Shown here piece after piece: positions 46,075 to 57,681 of a DNA stretch of 64,000 nt (its first letter is position 1; each line of letters opens with the position of its first letter). This DNA is from Larix kaempferi (Eukaryota > Streptophyta > Pinopsida > Pinales > Pinaceae). The stretch lies in contig BSBM01000299.1 of assembly GCA_027924585.1 (NCBI GenBank), forward strand, positions 30,294,501 through 30,358,500, read 5' to 3'. A model generated the notes under the pieces. The model saw only the letters and a list, made by a program, of their open reading frames with translations. It had not been told where the DNA came from and ran no database searches. A program made the translations under genes and the position numbers.

Positions 46075-47610
46075 TTAAGGGGAAGAAACCACTAAAACAT
46101 GTGGAACATTTAGGGAAGTCTGGTGACTAGGATTCATGCGATGAGTGGGCGTCACAAAGGAAAGCTGATCGATGGTCACAACATTCCCATGATGGGGAAA
46201 ATACATCACTCGAAAGAGTGATGACACTACAGCCTTCATGGCATGGACGTAATCGCGTCCAAGGAGTAGATTAAAATCTAAGGGACCTTGGACGACCATA
46301 ACATCAATACAGATAGTTTTCCCTCCCAAAGTGATAGGTAACTGAGGAAGGGACCCTAAAGGTCCAGTAGGCCCTCTATTGAAAGCCAGTATCTGGTCAG
46401 TGACGGGCACAAGCTGAGGAGAACCTAAGGCTTTCCAAGCAGTTGAGGATAGAATACTAATAGAAGCTCCTTCATCAACTATCGTACGGAAAATTTCTTT
46501 ATCGAAAACTCCTACATATATTTGAAAAGGAACGCTGGAAGGAAGACGAGATTATGTTAGACCATTCCAATCAAAGGAAATAACCTCAGTACTTGGAGGG
46601 GGTCTCGCGGAAACGGACAGGGTTTCCCCTTACCGAGGAAATTCTGAACCGATAAGGAAAACATCAGCGGTTTCCAATTCACTCTCGCTGGGAAGATAAG
46701 AATGAGATGAAGATTGTGTCAAGATGATTGCTCAAGTCTGGACTTTCTTCAATGAAAGAGCGGGATCGAGTGGAGATGACAACGACTCGATCACTTCACT
46801 CTCGGAAGGGAGAGTGGGATCAATTGTAGATGAAACTGAATTGATCACTTGGCCAACCAGTGGGGGGTCGAGGGACAACTTACTATCGTCTGTTGGAGGT
46901 ACCAGTTGAGAACTAGTAATATCTTCCAACCACCGTGAAGCTTCATCCATGCTTGGACAAAGGAAAGTACGGTGCATACCCTTGCATATCAAACAGGGAT
47001 ATAGGACTTTACCCTTCACCAAGGAGTCACTGGTTGAGGGAGTGTCATCGACATGATGGTCAGAGGTTGACGATACAAGTGGTTTGGGTTTTTTAGACCA
47101 CACTTCGGATACATGAGAAATATCGGGGCAATCCTTGAGAAGGTGATCACCCTTACAAAGTTTGCAAGGGAACTTGGGCTTACGAGGTGTTTTCGTAGAA
47201 TGAGTGCCATTAGGGGCAATCGGTTTACGCTTGGTCTCTTCCTTATCTTTCTTCTTCTTAACTTTCCTTTTCTTCTTCTTCTTATCCTCCTGATTACTAA
47301 CACTATTGCTTTGATCAGGCGAGGAAGAAGGAATGGAAGAAGATTCATCCAATGAAGAAGGGGAAGGATTAGTTTGGGATTGACTCTCTCATAGTGGAGA
47401 GTTAACATTCGAAACATTGGGTACAACCGGAATCACCGGATTGAATAACCACACCGGTAATCCTATGGTTAATGCAGGAAGATTTAATGTGGCAATAAAG
47501 GGAGGACCAATATCTCCAACTGGAGGAAAAGTAAAAGGTACCCCTTGAAAAGGGGTCTCTGGATTGGTAGTCCCAGAAGGAGCATGGGTGCATGGAGGTA
47601 GATTCTCCAT
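46075..47610 (-). pseudogene. Element E nucleocapsid and protease
   Basis: One minus-strand frame from an ATG at 47610, with about four stops (TGA at 47389 and 46732, TAA near 46631 and 46553). It reads a Pro-rich start (MENLPPCTHAPSG), a Lys-rich block (KKKKKRKVKKKK), two zinc knuckles (CKLCKGDHLLKDC and CLICKGMHRTFLC, spacing C-x2-C-x3-H-x4-C), then an aspartic protease. The protease has active site IVDEGAS (46462-46476) and the C-terminal LLLGRDYVHAM. The capsid domain found in D1 Gag is absent. The protease active site is intact, unlike D1. Confidence 0.78.
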
Positions 47611-49606
47611 GAAAAAAAACCAAGTGATGTGGATGAAGTCTTGTTAAAAAGAACTCAAAACCCTCAGGCAACCGAGCGTGCGAAAGGGGAGCTAGGAAAA
47701 GACAAGGCTCACAGGCCAAAAGAGCAAGCTCAAAAAACTATACTGAGGCCATTGCCACAGTAAGCGAGCTGTACAACAAAATGGCCAGAATGCCAACAAG
47801 CAGCCATACAAAGAAAAAGACCCTCTACAAGATAGCAAGCAAAACCTCCTAAATAAGAGTTGGAGACCTCAACAAATTGTATCCTTCGTAAGGTGATGAA
47901 ATCCAAGTCGAACAATACAAAATGAGAGACCAATAATGGAAGGATATCCCTCTACCGAAAGGGATCCTGGGTAAAGAGCCCTAGAAGAAAAGTCACTAAG
48001 CTACCTTATTCATGACATGTTGGAAAAGGTTTTTGCCGCTTTTGCCTTATCACCCCTTGCATTGCTATGAATACAAGGAAGACAATGATAGATGTTTCCT
48101 TAGGGATAAGTGGAGTGCGTCATTCCACAGAGTCCGTCCGGTTCTCAATCTCGCGGTGGTTTAACCCTTGAAAGTTTAAAACAATCAGGGGGGCCCTCCA
48201 CAAACTGGTGTATGACCGTGTCAAAAAATACTAGAGGATTTTAGTTCCCTGAAGACAACGACTATGTCTCAGATGAAAAATGACAAGGGGGAATTATTTT
48301 GATGCCTATCCCCGGTGTCCTACCTAACTACCAAATTCTTTTGATTTCCTCAAGTGAGGTTAATGTTGGTTTAGTTAGGGAGATTAATTTTAGTGGTTGT
48401 ATTACTCAATCGAGTAAATGGACGTGAAACTTGGTAATGTTGTGACGACCCAAACCATGCAAATGAAGATGAATCGAAATGAGCCTTTCTATTTGATGAA
48501 CACTAGCTAAAGTAAGGAAGAATTCTTTTCGTTCCCAATATTCAGAACCCAATGCAGATGCAATTTTATTCCTTTTCAAAATGATAGAAAGAAGTAAAAT
48601 ATGTACCCAAAACTAACCCAAAGCAATGAAAAAGTTCTTCATATGAACACCAAACGTAACGATTCTAATCTGTTTCCTACCTTTTTACACTTGAAAAAGA
48701 CACATCCAATCTATGGAAAGAAGGATTCCACAAACGCTTCCAATTAGATGGAAGACAAAGAAAAGCACTCTACAATTCTATCTTTAACTCGAATGTACAC
48801 GAATCTGAAACAAGCCTTTCTTCTTCTTATGAATTTGAGACCAAGAATTGCAAATGATCAAATTAATTCAAGAAGAACATATATTTTTTCCAGTTCCGTG
48901 AATATAGAAAAAGAGTGACAAAACCAAGCTTCTCTTTGGACCAAAGTGGAGACAAGGAATCAATCTTTCCAAACAATCATTAGATAGGATGTAAAGGAAA
49001 TAAGATGCCAAGCAATCCAAACCCACCAAACCAAAAATGATCTCAAAACCTTAATATGGGTCAAAACGACTGTAGGATGCACGATTCATGGCCCCCCTGG
49101 CCATGAGGGGGAATTTTTTTTTCAAAAATAGAACCTATTTCGCTTAAAAATGCAAGCAAAACACTAATGTTTACTCAAAGGGCCAACATGGATCCAAATT
49201 TCGAAAAGACCCAAAAATCACCAAGAAAACCAAATAAAAACACTTTCCAGGAACTACCGCAGGCCTGTAGGCAACCAGGGAGCGGTACTGATAGACTACC
49301 GTGGAACTACAGGAAACCAGGGAGCGGTACTGATAGACTACCACACTCTAGACAGTGGTTAAGGCGCGGTACTACCACTCTGTAGGCAGTTATGGGGGCG
49401 CGATAGTGTGTGAACAGGGGGAAAGAGGCAGAATTTTGAGAAAAGATTTTGACTTTTCAAGGGTTTGCCAAACCAGAGGACTTACTGATCTGTAACAGAA
49501 GTCTAATGCAGAGAACAGGGAAATGAATGAGGGTGAAAGAACCCAATTCTACAATCAATGAGTGAAATTGAAAGCAAACTTCACAAGCAAAGAAAATGGA
49601 TTCAAG
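47611..49606 (-). other. Element E 5' leader
   Basis: About 2 kb without a domain. It holds two near-identical copies of a unit of about 48 bp with AACCAGGGAGCGGTACTGAT at about 49275 and 49317, plus other GC-rich GCGGTA motifs (49250-49400) in an otherwise AT-rich region. Confidence 0.6.
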
Positions 49607-49624
49607 TCCCCAGTATGGTCGCCA
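49607..49624 (-). promoter_or_regulatory. Primer-binding site of element E
   Basis: The minus strand reads TGGCGACCATACTGGGGA, five bases inside the 5' LTR. It differs from the initiator-Met type of the other elements. TGGCG-type sites complementary to other tRNAs (Arg or Asp class) are usual in Tat/Ogre and Athila; the exact tRNA is not resolved. Confidence 0.65.
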
Positions 49625-49629
49625 GTTTT

Positions 49630-50615
49630 TGTTATAGAAATTTCTCCCTACGGATAGGTAGAAACTCTCTTAGGATAAAGCAGGATGCACTGACTCTATG
49701 CTAAGACAAAAAGGAAACAAATGCTACCTTGAGTTCCTGAACTAATATTCACAACAAGATTAAATGCATTCAGAAGAGATGAAAGACGTAACTCACCTTC
49801 CAATTCGACGTTTGTCCTGCTTCTAGCTCTTGATCCCGAAGCTCCAATGTAGAACCTGTTGAAATCAAACAAAGGACAAGCATGCAAGCTTCCAAATACC
49901 TTGAAGCAAAGATTAAGTTCAAATCTAAACTAGATACATTTCATATCAAAGATTTATACAATACACATGAAATGGGAAAAACAAGACAAGTTATCTTATA
50001 TTACAAACTTGAAGAGTACTTACAAAGGTTGCTTGATATCCAAGCCAATCCTCCAACTCCAAGTGCTTTCTCCTCTAGCTATCTCTGCAGAAGTCTGAAG
50101 ATCATAGGTTTGATGCCCCAAAAGTCGTCCTTTTGGCCTATGGAAGCTTCTCTCTTATAGCACATGGGAAGGTTAACCAACAAGACAGAAGTGTGGATCT
50201 ATGGAGTGTTTAGTGGATCAGGCCAACTAAACAGAGAAGGAGTTAGGATCGAACCAAAGATGGTAATCCCAATAAAATATCCTCGAAGGTTGAGATCCCA
50301 AAATCCAAGGAAAAAAGGCTAATTTTAGACTATCGTGCCCCTACCACTGAGCATAACGCGGTAGTACCGCGCCCCAGAGAAGGAGCAACGCGCGGTAGTG
50401 CTGACTACCACGCCCCTGTAGATGTGCAGGGAGCGGTAGTTCTCACAAACAGGGCTAAGTTGGGTTGGCAGATGGCAGAAAAAGGTTTTGCTTTTAGTAT
50501 TCAGTCAACGGTTTTCACTCTGGATGTTCAGATGATCTTTAGGGGAAACTGTCGTTTAGGTCGCTAGTGCAAGGATGCGACACTAATATATAATGTGTAA
50601 TATTGAGGTATAACA
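49630..50615 (-). repeat. 5' LTR of element E
   Basis: Homologous to 41861-42852. The first about 350 bp differ much more than the rest, which is nearly identical (see findings). Confidence 0.9.
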
Positions 50616-51149
50616 CTGGGCTCCTTCTCCTCTCTCTCAACTATGAATTTCTCCAGCATAACTTTCTCCAATGATCATAAGGTCCCTTTCTCAAGCCTCT
50701 CCCCTTGTATTTATGGCAAGGCAAGGAGGGAAGGCTCAAAAGGTGCTTGAGTTGGGAAGTTGGGGTATTTTGGGTACCTGCCTCAACTAATCCCAATTCG
50801 TGTTTCTAATATATTTTTTAAATTTTTCTTAAGACACCTGCGACTATAGTATATGACAACTAGCGACTGACTCGTAACTATCATAACTTGCAACTAGCGG
50901 GTGCATCTTTTTATTGATACTTACGGGTTGTCAGTATTAACACGTGTGACTAACCCGCTGGATGAGAAGAATAAGAGTTGCGGTTATGTATTAAAATAGG
51001 AAAAGAAATATGCTTATGAGGAAAGGATTGCAAGGTTTAGCTCCAGGTCATCTAGGGTCAAGGTAAGCTCTTCCATCCATAGTGTCCTTTTGTGTGACCG
51101 ACAAGGCAATGTGGTCATAGATGAAGAAGTGATAATTTGACCGATAACA
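50616..51149 (-). repeat. D1 3' LTR, right part
   Basis: Continues the LTR interrupted at 41860. Aligns with about 63026-63574 and ends GATAACA, followed by a polypurine tract on the minus strand. Confidence 0.8.
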
Positions 51150-51165
51150 TATTCCCCCTAATGTG
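51150..51165 (-). promoter_or_regulatory. Polypurine tract of D1
   Basis: The minus strand reads CACATTAGGGGGAATA directly before the LTR. Confidence 0.78.
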
Positions 51166-52882
51166 TGAGTTCAAAGGGAAGCGATGCCTCAAATAAATTA
51201 CAATCCAAGCAGAGGAGGATCAAAGAGGCCGCAGGATGAGGTCACAAACAATACCTGAAACAGAAACAAAGTCAGTGACCAGTTTACAATCTTGACATCA
51301 GGAGATGTTCAGAATGGTAGAACATAATCTCCAATACATAACTGAAAGATGTATATAGCATGGCCATTGAAATACAAGCGTGGATCCATGTCAAACAAGA
51401 GATCATAGCCATAGCAACAAACTGGATCTATGTCTCATCAAGAGCCAAAAAATGGGTGTGGCTCAGTCTTGCAGAGCTTGGGAAATAACAAAAATGTGAT
51501 GATGCTATTATAGGCCCAAGGTATTCATGCAAACCGTCTCAAGGTACGAATCCTAGCCATGCTAATAAATGTGTTGAAGTCGAACATGGAGGACATTTTT
51601 TGATTATCGATCATTGATGTGAACCATTAACAAACACGAGGGCACCCACCATTGATGAAAATGGGGCCCAAGGTACCTAGTACATTCTAACAAGTGTGAA
51701 TAAGGGGTCTTGAAGTCTAACACTTGAAGAATCTATCGAGTAGGAGACATTGATATATTCCCACTACTCAATAGCGAGGGAGACTACCACTAATGACTGC
51801 AATCCCCAAGGTACTACCCGAAACTCTAAACTTAATTCCCAGAGAAAAATGTGTTGAAGTTGATGGGAAGAAGTCTGTTTGAAGGGATGCCTTAAGGAAT
51901 CCTCCATCATCCAACACGAGATATAATCAAGAGGTTGATTTGATCTGGAATAGAACTGAGTACATGATGAAACATACTAACACCAAGGAATGGCCGACAC
52001 AAGGGGTGTCCTTGAACATTGAGCATGACACGAGAGTGAATTAGGAAGCTTTGGAAACAAAGGGACCATGATATAAATCTATAATGTAGGAGACATTAAC
52101 AGATTCCCCATATGATTGGAAGAGTAACCAACTGGAGGAGTACAAAACTCTGAGATCAGGTTTATCCTAAGGCCAAAACTAAAACCCAACTTGTTTAAAA
52201 GACTCAAAAAGGTGTTGTGCTCAAGGACATGATTGACTTGCTTCATTTATACTGAAAGATACTTGACATTCTTCCCTTCCCTTTTCTATTTTTATTTAAA
52301 AAATGTCCTTCTTGTTAGTTTTAGTGGGTCCAAGAAAGCAAACTCAATAGTCCTTCTTCATTTTTGAAACAATCTCAAAGAAAGTGATTAAATAAGGTTA
52401 AAAATAATTTTGAAACTATATGAAATTGGGTAAAAATTTGAAGTAATTTTTATAAATAGTGTCAAAATGTCCACATAACTCACAAAGAAATTTTGTTGGA
52501 TCAAAAGAGAAAAAGAACCCCCTTACTTCAACTGCTTGTAGCGCTCAAACTGGGTCACCAAATCAACTTTATTCAGTTGCAAGTAAGTCATCTCTCCCTT
52601 GTCTATCAATTCAATCCATTTATTTAAATTTTTAGTGTGTTTCTTCATTTTTATGTGGGTTTAAAAATTAGGGCCTCGTACTTGCGGGTCCATCTATGCT
52701 AAACTCACAGTTACTTGGAATGTTCATGTGTTTGGCATAGACCGACCCTCGGGTACCCACCTCTGTTGTAGAGGTGAAGCCGCGGGTACCGCAAGTTAAA
52801 AGAAAAACCCAAAAAATAATGAATGAATGGGGTGAATTATGCAGGAATGGTGTTGACCTAGAGGGAGAGGGGGCATGAATCC
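51166..52882 (-). other. D1 3' untranslated region
   Basis: No domain on either strand. Homologous in part to E 42869-44040 and to 63591-64000. The oppositely oriented gene begins at its right end. Confidence 0.6.
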
Positions 52883-54076
52883 ATGGATAGAGATGCCATG
52901 GGAGATCCACTTACATTAAATGCATTGCAAAGATGCGGTTTGCTCAAATTTTTCCAAACAACGAGTATGCGTGTGAAAACGCACCTACTCCAAATGATTG
53001 TTGGCTACTGGGATCCTGATCACGAAATGTTCAATCTCCAAGGGGAGATGTTAGACATTACCATAGATGATATATAATTTATCACCAGTTTATCCCGTAG
53101 AGGTGAGGGAGTAAACATCAAGGGCACATTTAGAGGGGCTGGTGCACTATCGATCCAATATTACATCAATGCTTATTGTTTGCCGAGTACCGAAAAGAGT
53201 GGTATCCAAGTTCCAATTGGCTCTATTGTGAGATTCCCACTAAAAGTGATACTAAGTACCCTTAAAATAATTGGAGGGAGTGCCGCACAACATTTGGCCT
53301 CTCAAAACTATATGCAAATCAGGGTTGAATGCTTGCATGGTGTAGTGTTTGACTAGTGTTCAGGCCTCTTGGTGAGTATGAAACACCAATTGACTGAATG
53401 CAAAACTAGGAGGAAGAAAAACTTTGTCTATGGAAGCATTTTATGTACTTTCTTCGAGAGAGAGTCCCCGCTCTGAGTCTGGGGGTAGCTCTACTAGTAC
53501 TAGATCCTCGCGAGCCATTGATGACTCAATGGGGAGATATTTTCTTATGCTAGGGTGGTGGAGAAACTAGTCTCTCATATGCAGACGAAGACTACCTGGC
53601 ATGATGGAGCCGCCAAGTGCCACCTCTAGAACAGTTCCCCTACGTAGGTATGGATTTGAGGTCGCTCTTCCTCTAGGATCAGCCTGGGGAGATATAGGTA
53701 AAAATGTGCTTATGCTTTTGAAATTTATTTCATTTTTATGCTTTATGTATATATGATTTTTATGATGAGTAAAAGTATTAATAGTGTGATTTATGTAGAT
53801 GTGGGGCCTATGATACCTAATGGACACCCTCGCGTATTTATACATCTGAATGAGCCTGGTGTTGCAGATACGATGCTGGTGAACCTCGAGGGGAATATGA
53901 GTTGTTTGACTCATGATATCCTGACGTAAAATATCGAGCGAATGCCGCTGAAGATGTTGGATCATGTAGTAGGCATTCCCCCAGCATGGATCAGGATACT
54001 TAGAAAAGTAGCCAGGATAGTCATATGCTATAGGGAGGCTGTAGTAGAGTTAGCAGAGGAACCTCCCTCTCCATAG
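52883..54076 (+). pseudogene. Antisense, spliced plant-mobile-domain-like gene in D1
   Basis: Plus strand, opposite to gag-pol. Exon 1 (52883-53697) starts MDRDAMGDPLTLNALQRCG and continues with LLKFFQTTSMRV, YWDPDHEMFNLQGEML, FITSLSRRGEG and SAAQHLASQNYMQIRVE. The GLL, YW-P, F-L-GE and LSRRGE pattern resembles plant mobile domain proteins. A 101-bp intron (53698-53798, GTAAAA to TAG) is followed by exon 2 (53799-54076, DVGP, then GVADTMLVNLEG, PPAWIRILRKVARIVICYRE, stop TAG). Lesions are TAA at about 53075, TAG at about 53354, a 2-bp frameshift near 53462 and TAA at about 53927. A second copy with the same intron lies at 60455-61407. The domain name is less certain than the gene structure. 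Confidence 0.65.
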
Positions 54077-54339
54077 GGAGAGAGACATGTTATATTTTTT
54101 AGGCCTTTGAGCCTAATTTTGTATATTATGACACTACGGCATCCTATGACTCGTACTGATATTTTTTTTTATCCTGATATATACAGTATCTTTTTATATA
54201 TATACATGTGTTTGTCTTTATGTGCGTGACTGTTTAATGTGATTGTGTATGGTACAGATGCCAATCTAGTATATAGTTTACATTTGAATCAGCTAATCAA
54301 TTTAAATTCCTTGAAATGTGATGATATGTAATAAAATCA

Positions 54340-54665
54340 AAGTCTCTTTCAAGCAATCTAACACGCAAAAAATGACGAAGCAAAGAAGGATCCCTAACCC
54401 TGTACTCACCCATCAACTGAAGTACTACTAACTGCGAGTCGAGTCTTACCTCCAAATGTGAAATGTCGTGATGGATAGCGTCTCGGAGTAACCCAATGAC
54501 TGCATTGTACTCAGTTACATTGTTCGTCGTAGGGCCCTAGTAAGCACCTACCGAAGACACAAGTTGGCCAGACGGTGAGTAAATAACCCAAGCTGTTGAA
54601 GCCAACTGATGGGTGTGGTGGCTAGCACCATCAGCGAATCCTATAAAGCACTCGGTTTTCATCTG
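54340..54665 (-). pseudogene. Second RNase H of D1, downstream of integrase
   Basis: The minus strand reads GFADGASHHTHQLAS, WVIYSPSGQLVSS, TTNNVTEYNAVIGLLRDAI, HLEVRLDSQLVVLQLMGEY. This is an RNase H fold with D (ADGAS), E (TEYN) and D (RLDSQL) in place and one TAG near 54540. It is a different, archaeal-like type from the RNase H that follows RT at 56520-56254. An extra RNase H of this kind is known in Tat elements. Here it lies after integrase rather than before it. Confidence 0.72.
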
Positions 54666-54763
54666 AAACCACAATCCAGAAGACACATAAGATGCGAAAA
54701 ATTAAAAGAAAAGACTAACTCTACAAACATGTACAGTTATAATACAAGAAAAAACATAAAGGC

Positions 54764-55860
54764 CTAAGCGTAATCATTTTTCAGGTAGAACCCATTTATA
54801 GGCTCAGGAAACTTAGAACCATCGTATTCGGTTAGCTCATAAGATCCCTTCTTCAAAACTATAGAAACAATGTAAGGTCCGAGCCACATAGATTTAAATT
54901 TTCCTACCCCCAAGGGATGCTTGTCCTAGTCGTAGAGAAGAACAAGGTCTCCTTCTGAGAAAACCCTTGGTTTTACAAATTTGTCGTACAGATGCTTGAC
55001 TCAGCTTTTGTGAGCTTCGTTTGCGGTAAGCGCATCTCGGCGATGTTCATCTAAGTGCTCTAAATGAAGCAAACGCCCCTCCAAAGCTAAAGTTTTAAGA
55101 AGCAGTTGGATAGCCAACTTCAACAAGGGAATCTTGCATTCAACCAGAATGACTACCTCCTCCCCTTGAACGAGTTGGAAAGGTGAGAACCCGGTAGCAG
55201 TCTTAACATTAGATCGGTAAGACCAAAGAGCAGGATACAACATGATGTGCCAGTTAGATCTATTGCATTAATGGTCCTTTGGAAGGATGTTTTTCAAAGT
55301 CTTGTTAACCGCTTCGACTTGACCATTCGCCTGTGGATAAAACGAAGACGAGTGTTCTTGACAAAAACCTAGCATGGTATATAATTCGGTCATCATATTG
55401 TTTTGAAAATGTCGACCACGGTCTGTGATGATCTCTTTGGGAATACCAAACCTAGCAATGATCTGGTTAAAAATGAAATAAGCAGTCGTTTCTCCATCTG
55501 CTCTCACAGTAGGCATTGCCTCGGCCCACTTCGTAAAGTAGTCGACGACAACGGTGATGTGATGATGTCCTCCTGCCGAAGCGAGATTACAAGTCATGAA
55601 GTCAACCCCCCACTTAGTGAAAAGTGCTGTTGTGATAACAGGATGGAGAAGAGCTGGGTGTGCTCTCATTTTCTTGGTGAAAAACTGACAAGGTTGACAG
55701 TGTTTCACAGCTTCCACACAATATTTGAAGATAGTGGGCCAAAAATAGCAAGCACGTAGTATTTTATGGGATGTTTCCAACCCAGAAAGATGAACCCCAC
55801 AGGCTCCACTATGGGAATCATTCAATATTGTCTCAACTTCCTCCTGGGTTAAACAACATT
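54764..55860 (-). pseudogene. D1 integrase
   Basis: The minus strand from about 55860 reads GLETSHKILRACYFWPTIFK, CQPCQFF (zinc end), VDFMTC and VVVDYFTKWAEAMPT (core), ITDRGRHFQN (second Asp) and FYPQANGQVEAVNK (Glu). The frame 55825-55268 then stops. C-terminal parts follow in 55243-55001 (ALWSYRSNVKTATGFSPFQL) and downstream, ending NGFYLKNDYA with stop at 54764. It integrates the DNA copy. Catalytic residues seem present, but stops and frameshifts near 55265 and 55000 break it. Confidence 0.82.
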
Positions 55861-56253
55861 GTAAAATGGAATCTACCCCATGTCTCTATAATGTGTCAAA
55901 AATGATGAGGTAATTTTGTGCATGATGTTTAAGTTTCCATCATTCATCCCTGGAGAAAGTAGGGGGACACCTCAGATTCTGGAGATATATTAGGATATCT
56001 CCATACTACGGATCAGAGGTTGCAATAAGAAAAATATATTCATCCGGGAATGCGACTCTTCCTCATTGTTTGCAACATCACTAGGGAACTCAGAAATAAG
56101 CTCGACGAATACCAGATATTTATTTGACATGGCAGATTGGAAAGTTAGGTCAAACTCTTGCAGAATGACAATCCATTTATTGAACTTCCAGCCGATGATA
56201 TGTCGGGTTAATACGTATTGAAAGGGATTGACCTCTGCAACAACTATGGTGGT

Positions 56254-57376
56254 TCACAATAAAATGTAATGACGCAGTCTCTGAACATCATGGATGTAAG
56301 CTAATGCCAAATTCTCGACGTGAGAATACTTGAGCTCAGGAGTTACCAATGTGTGCGAGAGATAATAAATGACATGCTCTTGGAGATTGTCATCCTCCTG
56401 AAAAAGGACTATACCGATCGTGGAAAGAGATGCTGTAAGATATAAAAGGAAGTCCTTAGTATAATCTGGCGAGCTCAGCAAGGGAGCTGATAATAGTTCC
56501 TTTTTCAAGGCATCGAACAAAGTATGTGTAGCCTCATTCCAGAAAAAAAAGGGTATCTTGCTTGAGCAATCTCATGAATCCCTTGGTGATCTTAGCATAC
56601 TTTATAATGAAACGTTGTAGAAAGTTTGACATACCCTGTAGACTCTGAAGTTTTCTAAGGGTACGAGGAGGAGTCAAATTTACAATGGACTCTACTTTCA
56701 ATGGGTCGACCATAATGCCACGACTAGACATAATGAAACCCAATAAGCATCCAGAATCAACGCAGAATACACATTTTTTAGGATTCAATCAAATCTTATA
56801 GTATCTACATCTCTCAAACACGAGTCGCAAATGATCAGGATGATCTCGTCTCTTACGAGATCACGATAGGAGATCATCTAGATATGGCTCGACTACATGT
56901 TTAATGTCATGGAAAGAAAAGTTCATGGCTCACTGGAAGGTATCTCCAACGTTCTTTAACCCAAACGACATCTTCCGATAAGCAACGATACCCCATGGAA
57001 AAATTAAAGTTGTTTTGTGTTGGTCTTCATGTTTTATTTGGATTTGATTGTATCCTCAAAAACCATCCATGAAAGAAAAGATTTCATGGCCCACACACGC
57101 ATCAATGATATGGTCTATGAAAGGTGTGGGGTAGTTTTCCTTTGGAAAGGATTTGTTAAGGTCCCTGAATTTCGTACAGACATGTATGGTTCCTTGATTT
57201 TTGTCAAAGGGGACTGGGTTGGAGATCCATTCCATCATGTTGATCGGATAGATGAAACCGACTTTAAGCAGTTTTTCAACTTCATCCTTAATGGTTTCTT
57301 TTTTTCGAGGGTTTACTGGATGGAGCTTTTGTATCACTGGTTTGGTGTTAGGGTAAGTCGTGATGACATGCTCCAC
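56254..57376 (-). pseudogene. D1 reverse transcriptase and first RNase H
   Basis: RT N-terminus at 57376-57056 (VEKLLKVGFIYPI, CTKFRDLNKSFPKENYPTPF, FSFMDGF). The core at about 57060-56790 is broken by frameshifts but keeps the catalytic YLDD (about 56873-56887). Thumb and connection are at 56788-56534 (NPKKCVF, NFLQRFI). RNase H is at 56520-56254 (SAPLLSSPDYTKDFLLYLTA, KYSHVENLALAYIHDVQRL); its first Asp position reads LTAS instead of the usual acidic residue, so it looks inactive. Minus strand. Confidence 0.82.
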
Positions 57377-57681
57377 AATGGAGGGGTCGATGCCTGGAAT
57401 CTCCTCGTAAGACTTGGCGAAAACGTCGCGAAATTATTTAAATAGATTGGTGTACAAACTGATCTCCTGAGGAGAACAGTATACTCCAATAAAGATGTTT
57501 TCCACAACATTAGGTTTAGTGGAGATATCGATAGGTATCATCTTCGATATGTTTTCCATATTACCTTAAGCATAAATTATTTGTTTAGTAGGAGTGATGG
57601 ACAAATCAATATCCCCACAGGGTCTCAATGAAAACTCACCCTTCTCAATCCTATATAGATCCAAAAGAAAATAAGACATGT

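Larger units (their letters stand above)
41861..50615 (-). mobile_element. Element E: Tat-type retrotransposon lacking capsid, RT and integrase
   Basis: LTRs at 41861-42852 (992 bp) and 49630-50615 (986 bp). CTGG is repeated at both flanks (41857-41860 and 50616-50619), consistent with a short target duplication. Primer-binding and polypurine sites are in place for minus-strand reading. The internal region carries a nucleocapsid-protease frame (47610-46075), a minisatellite (46060-44041) and a 3' region homologous to that of D1. No capsid, RT, RNase H or integrase is found. It lies inside the 3' LTR of D1. Confidence 0.88.
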
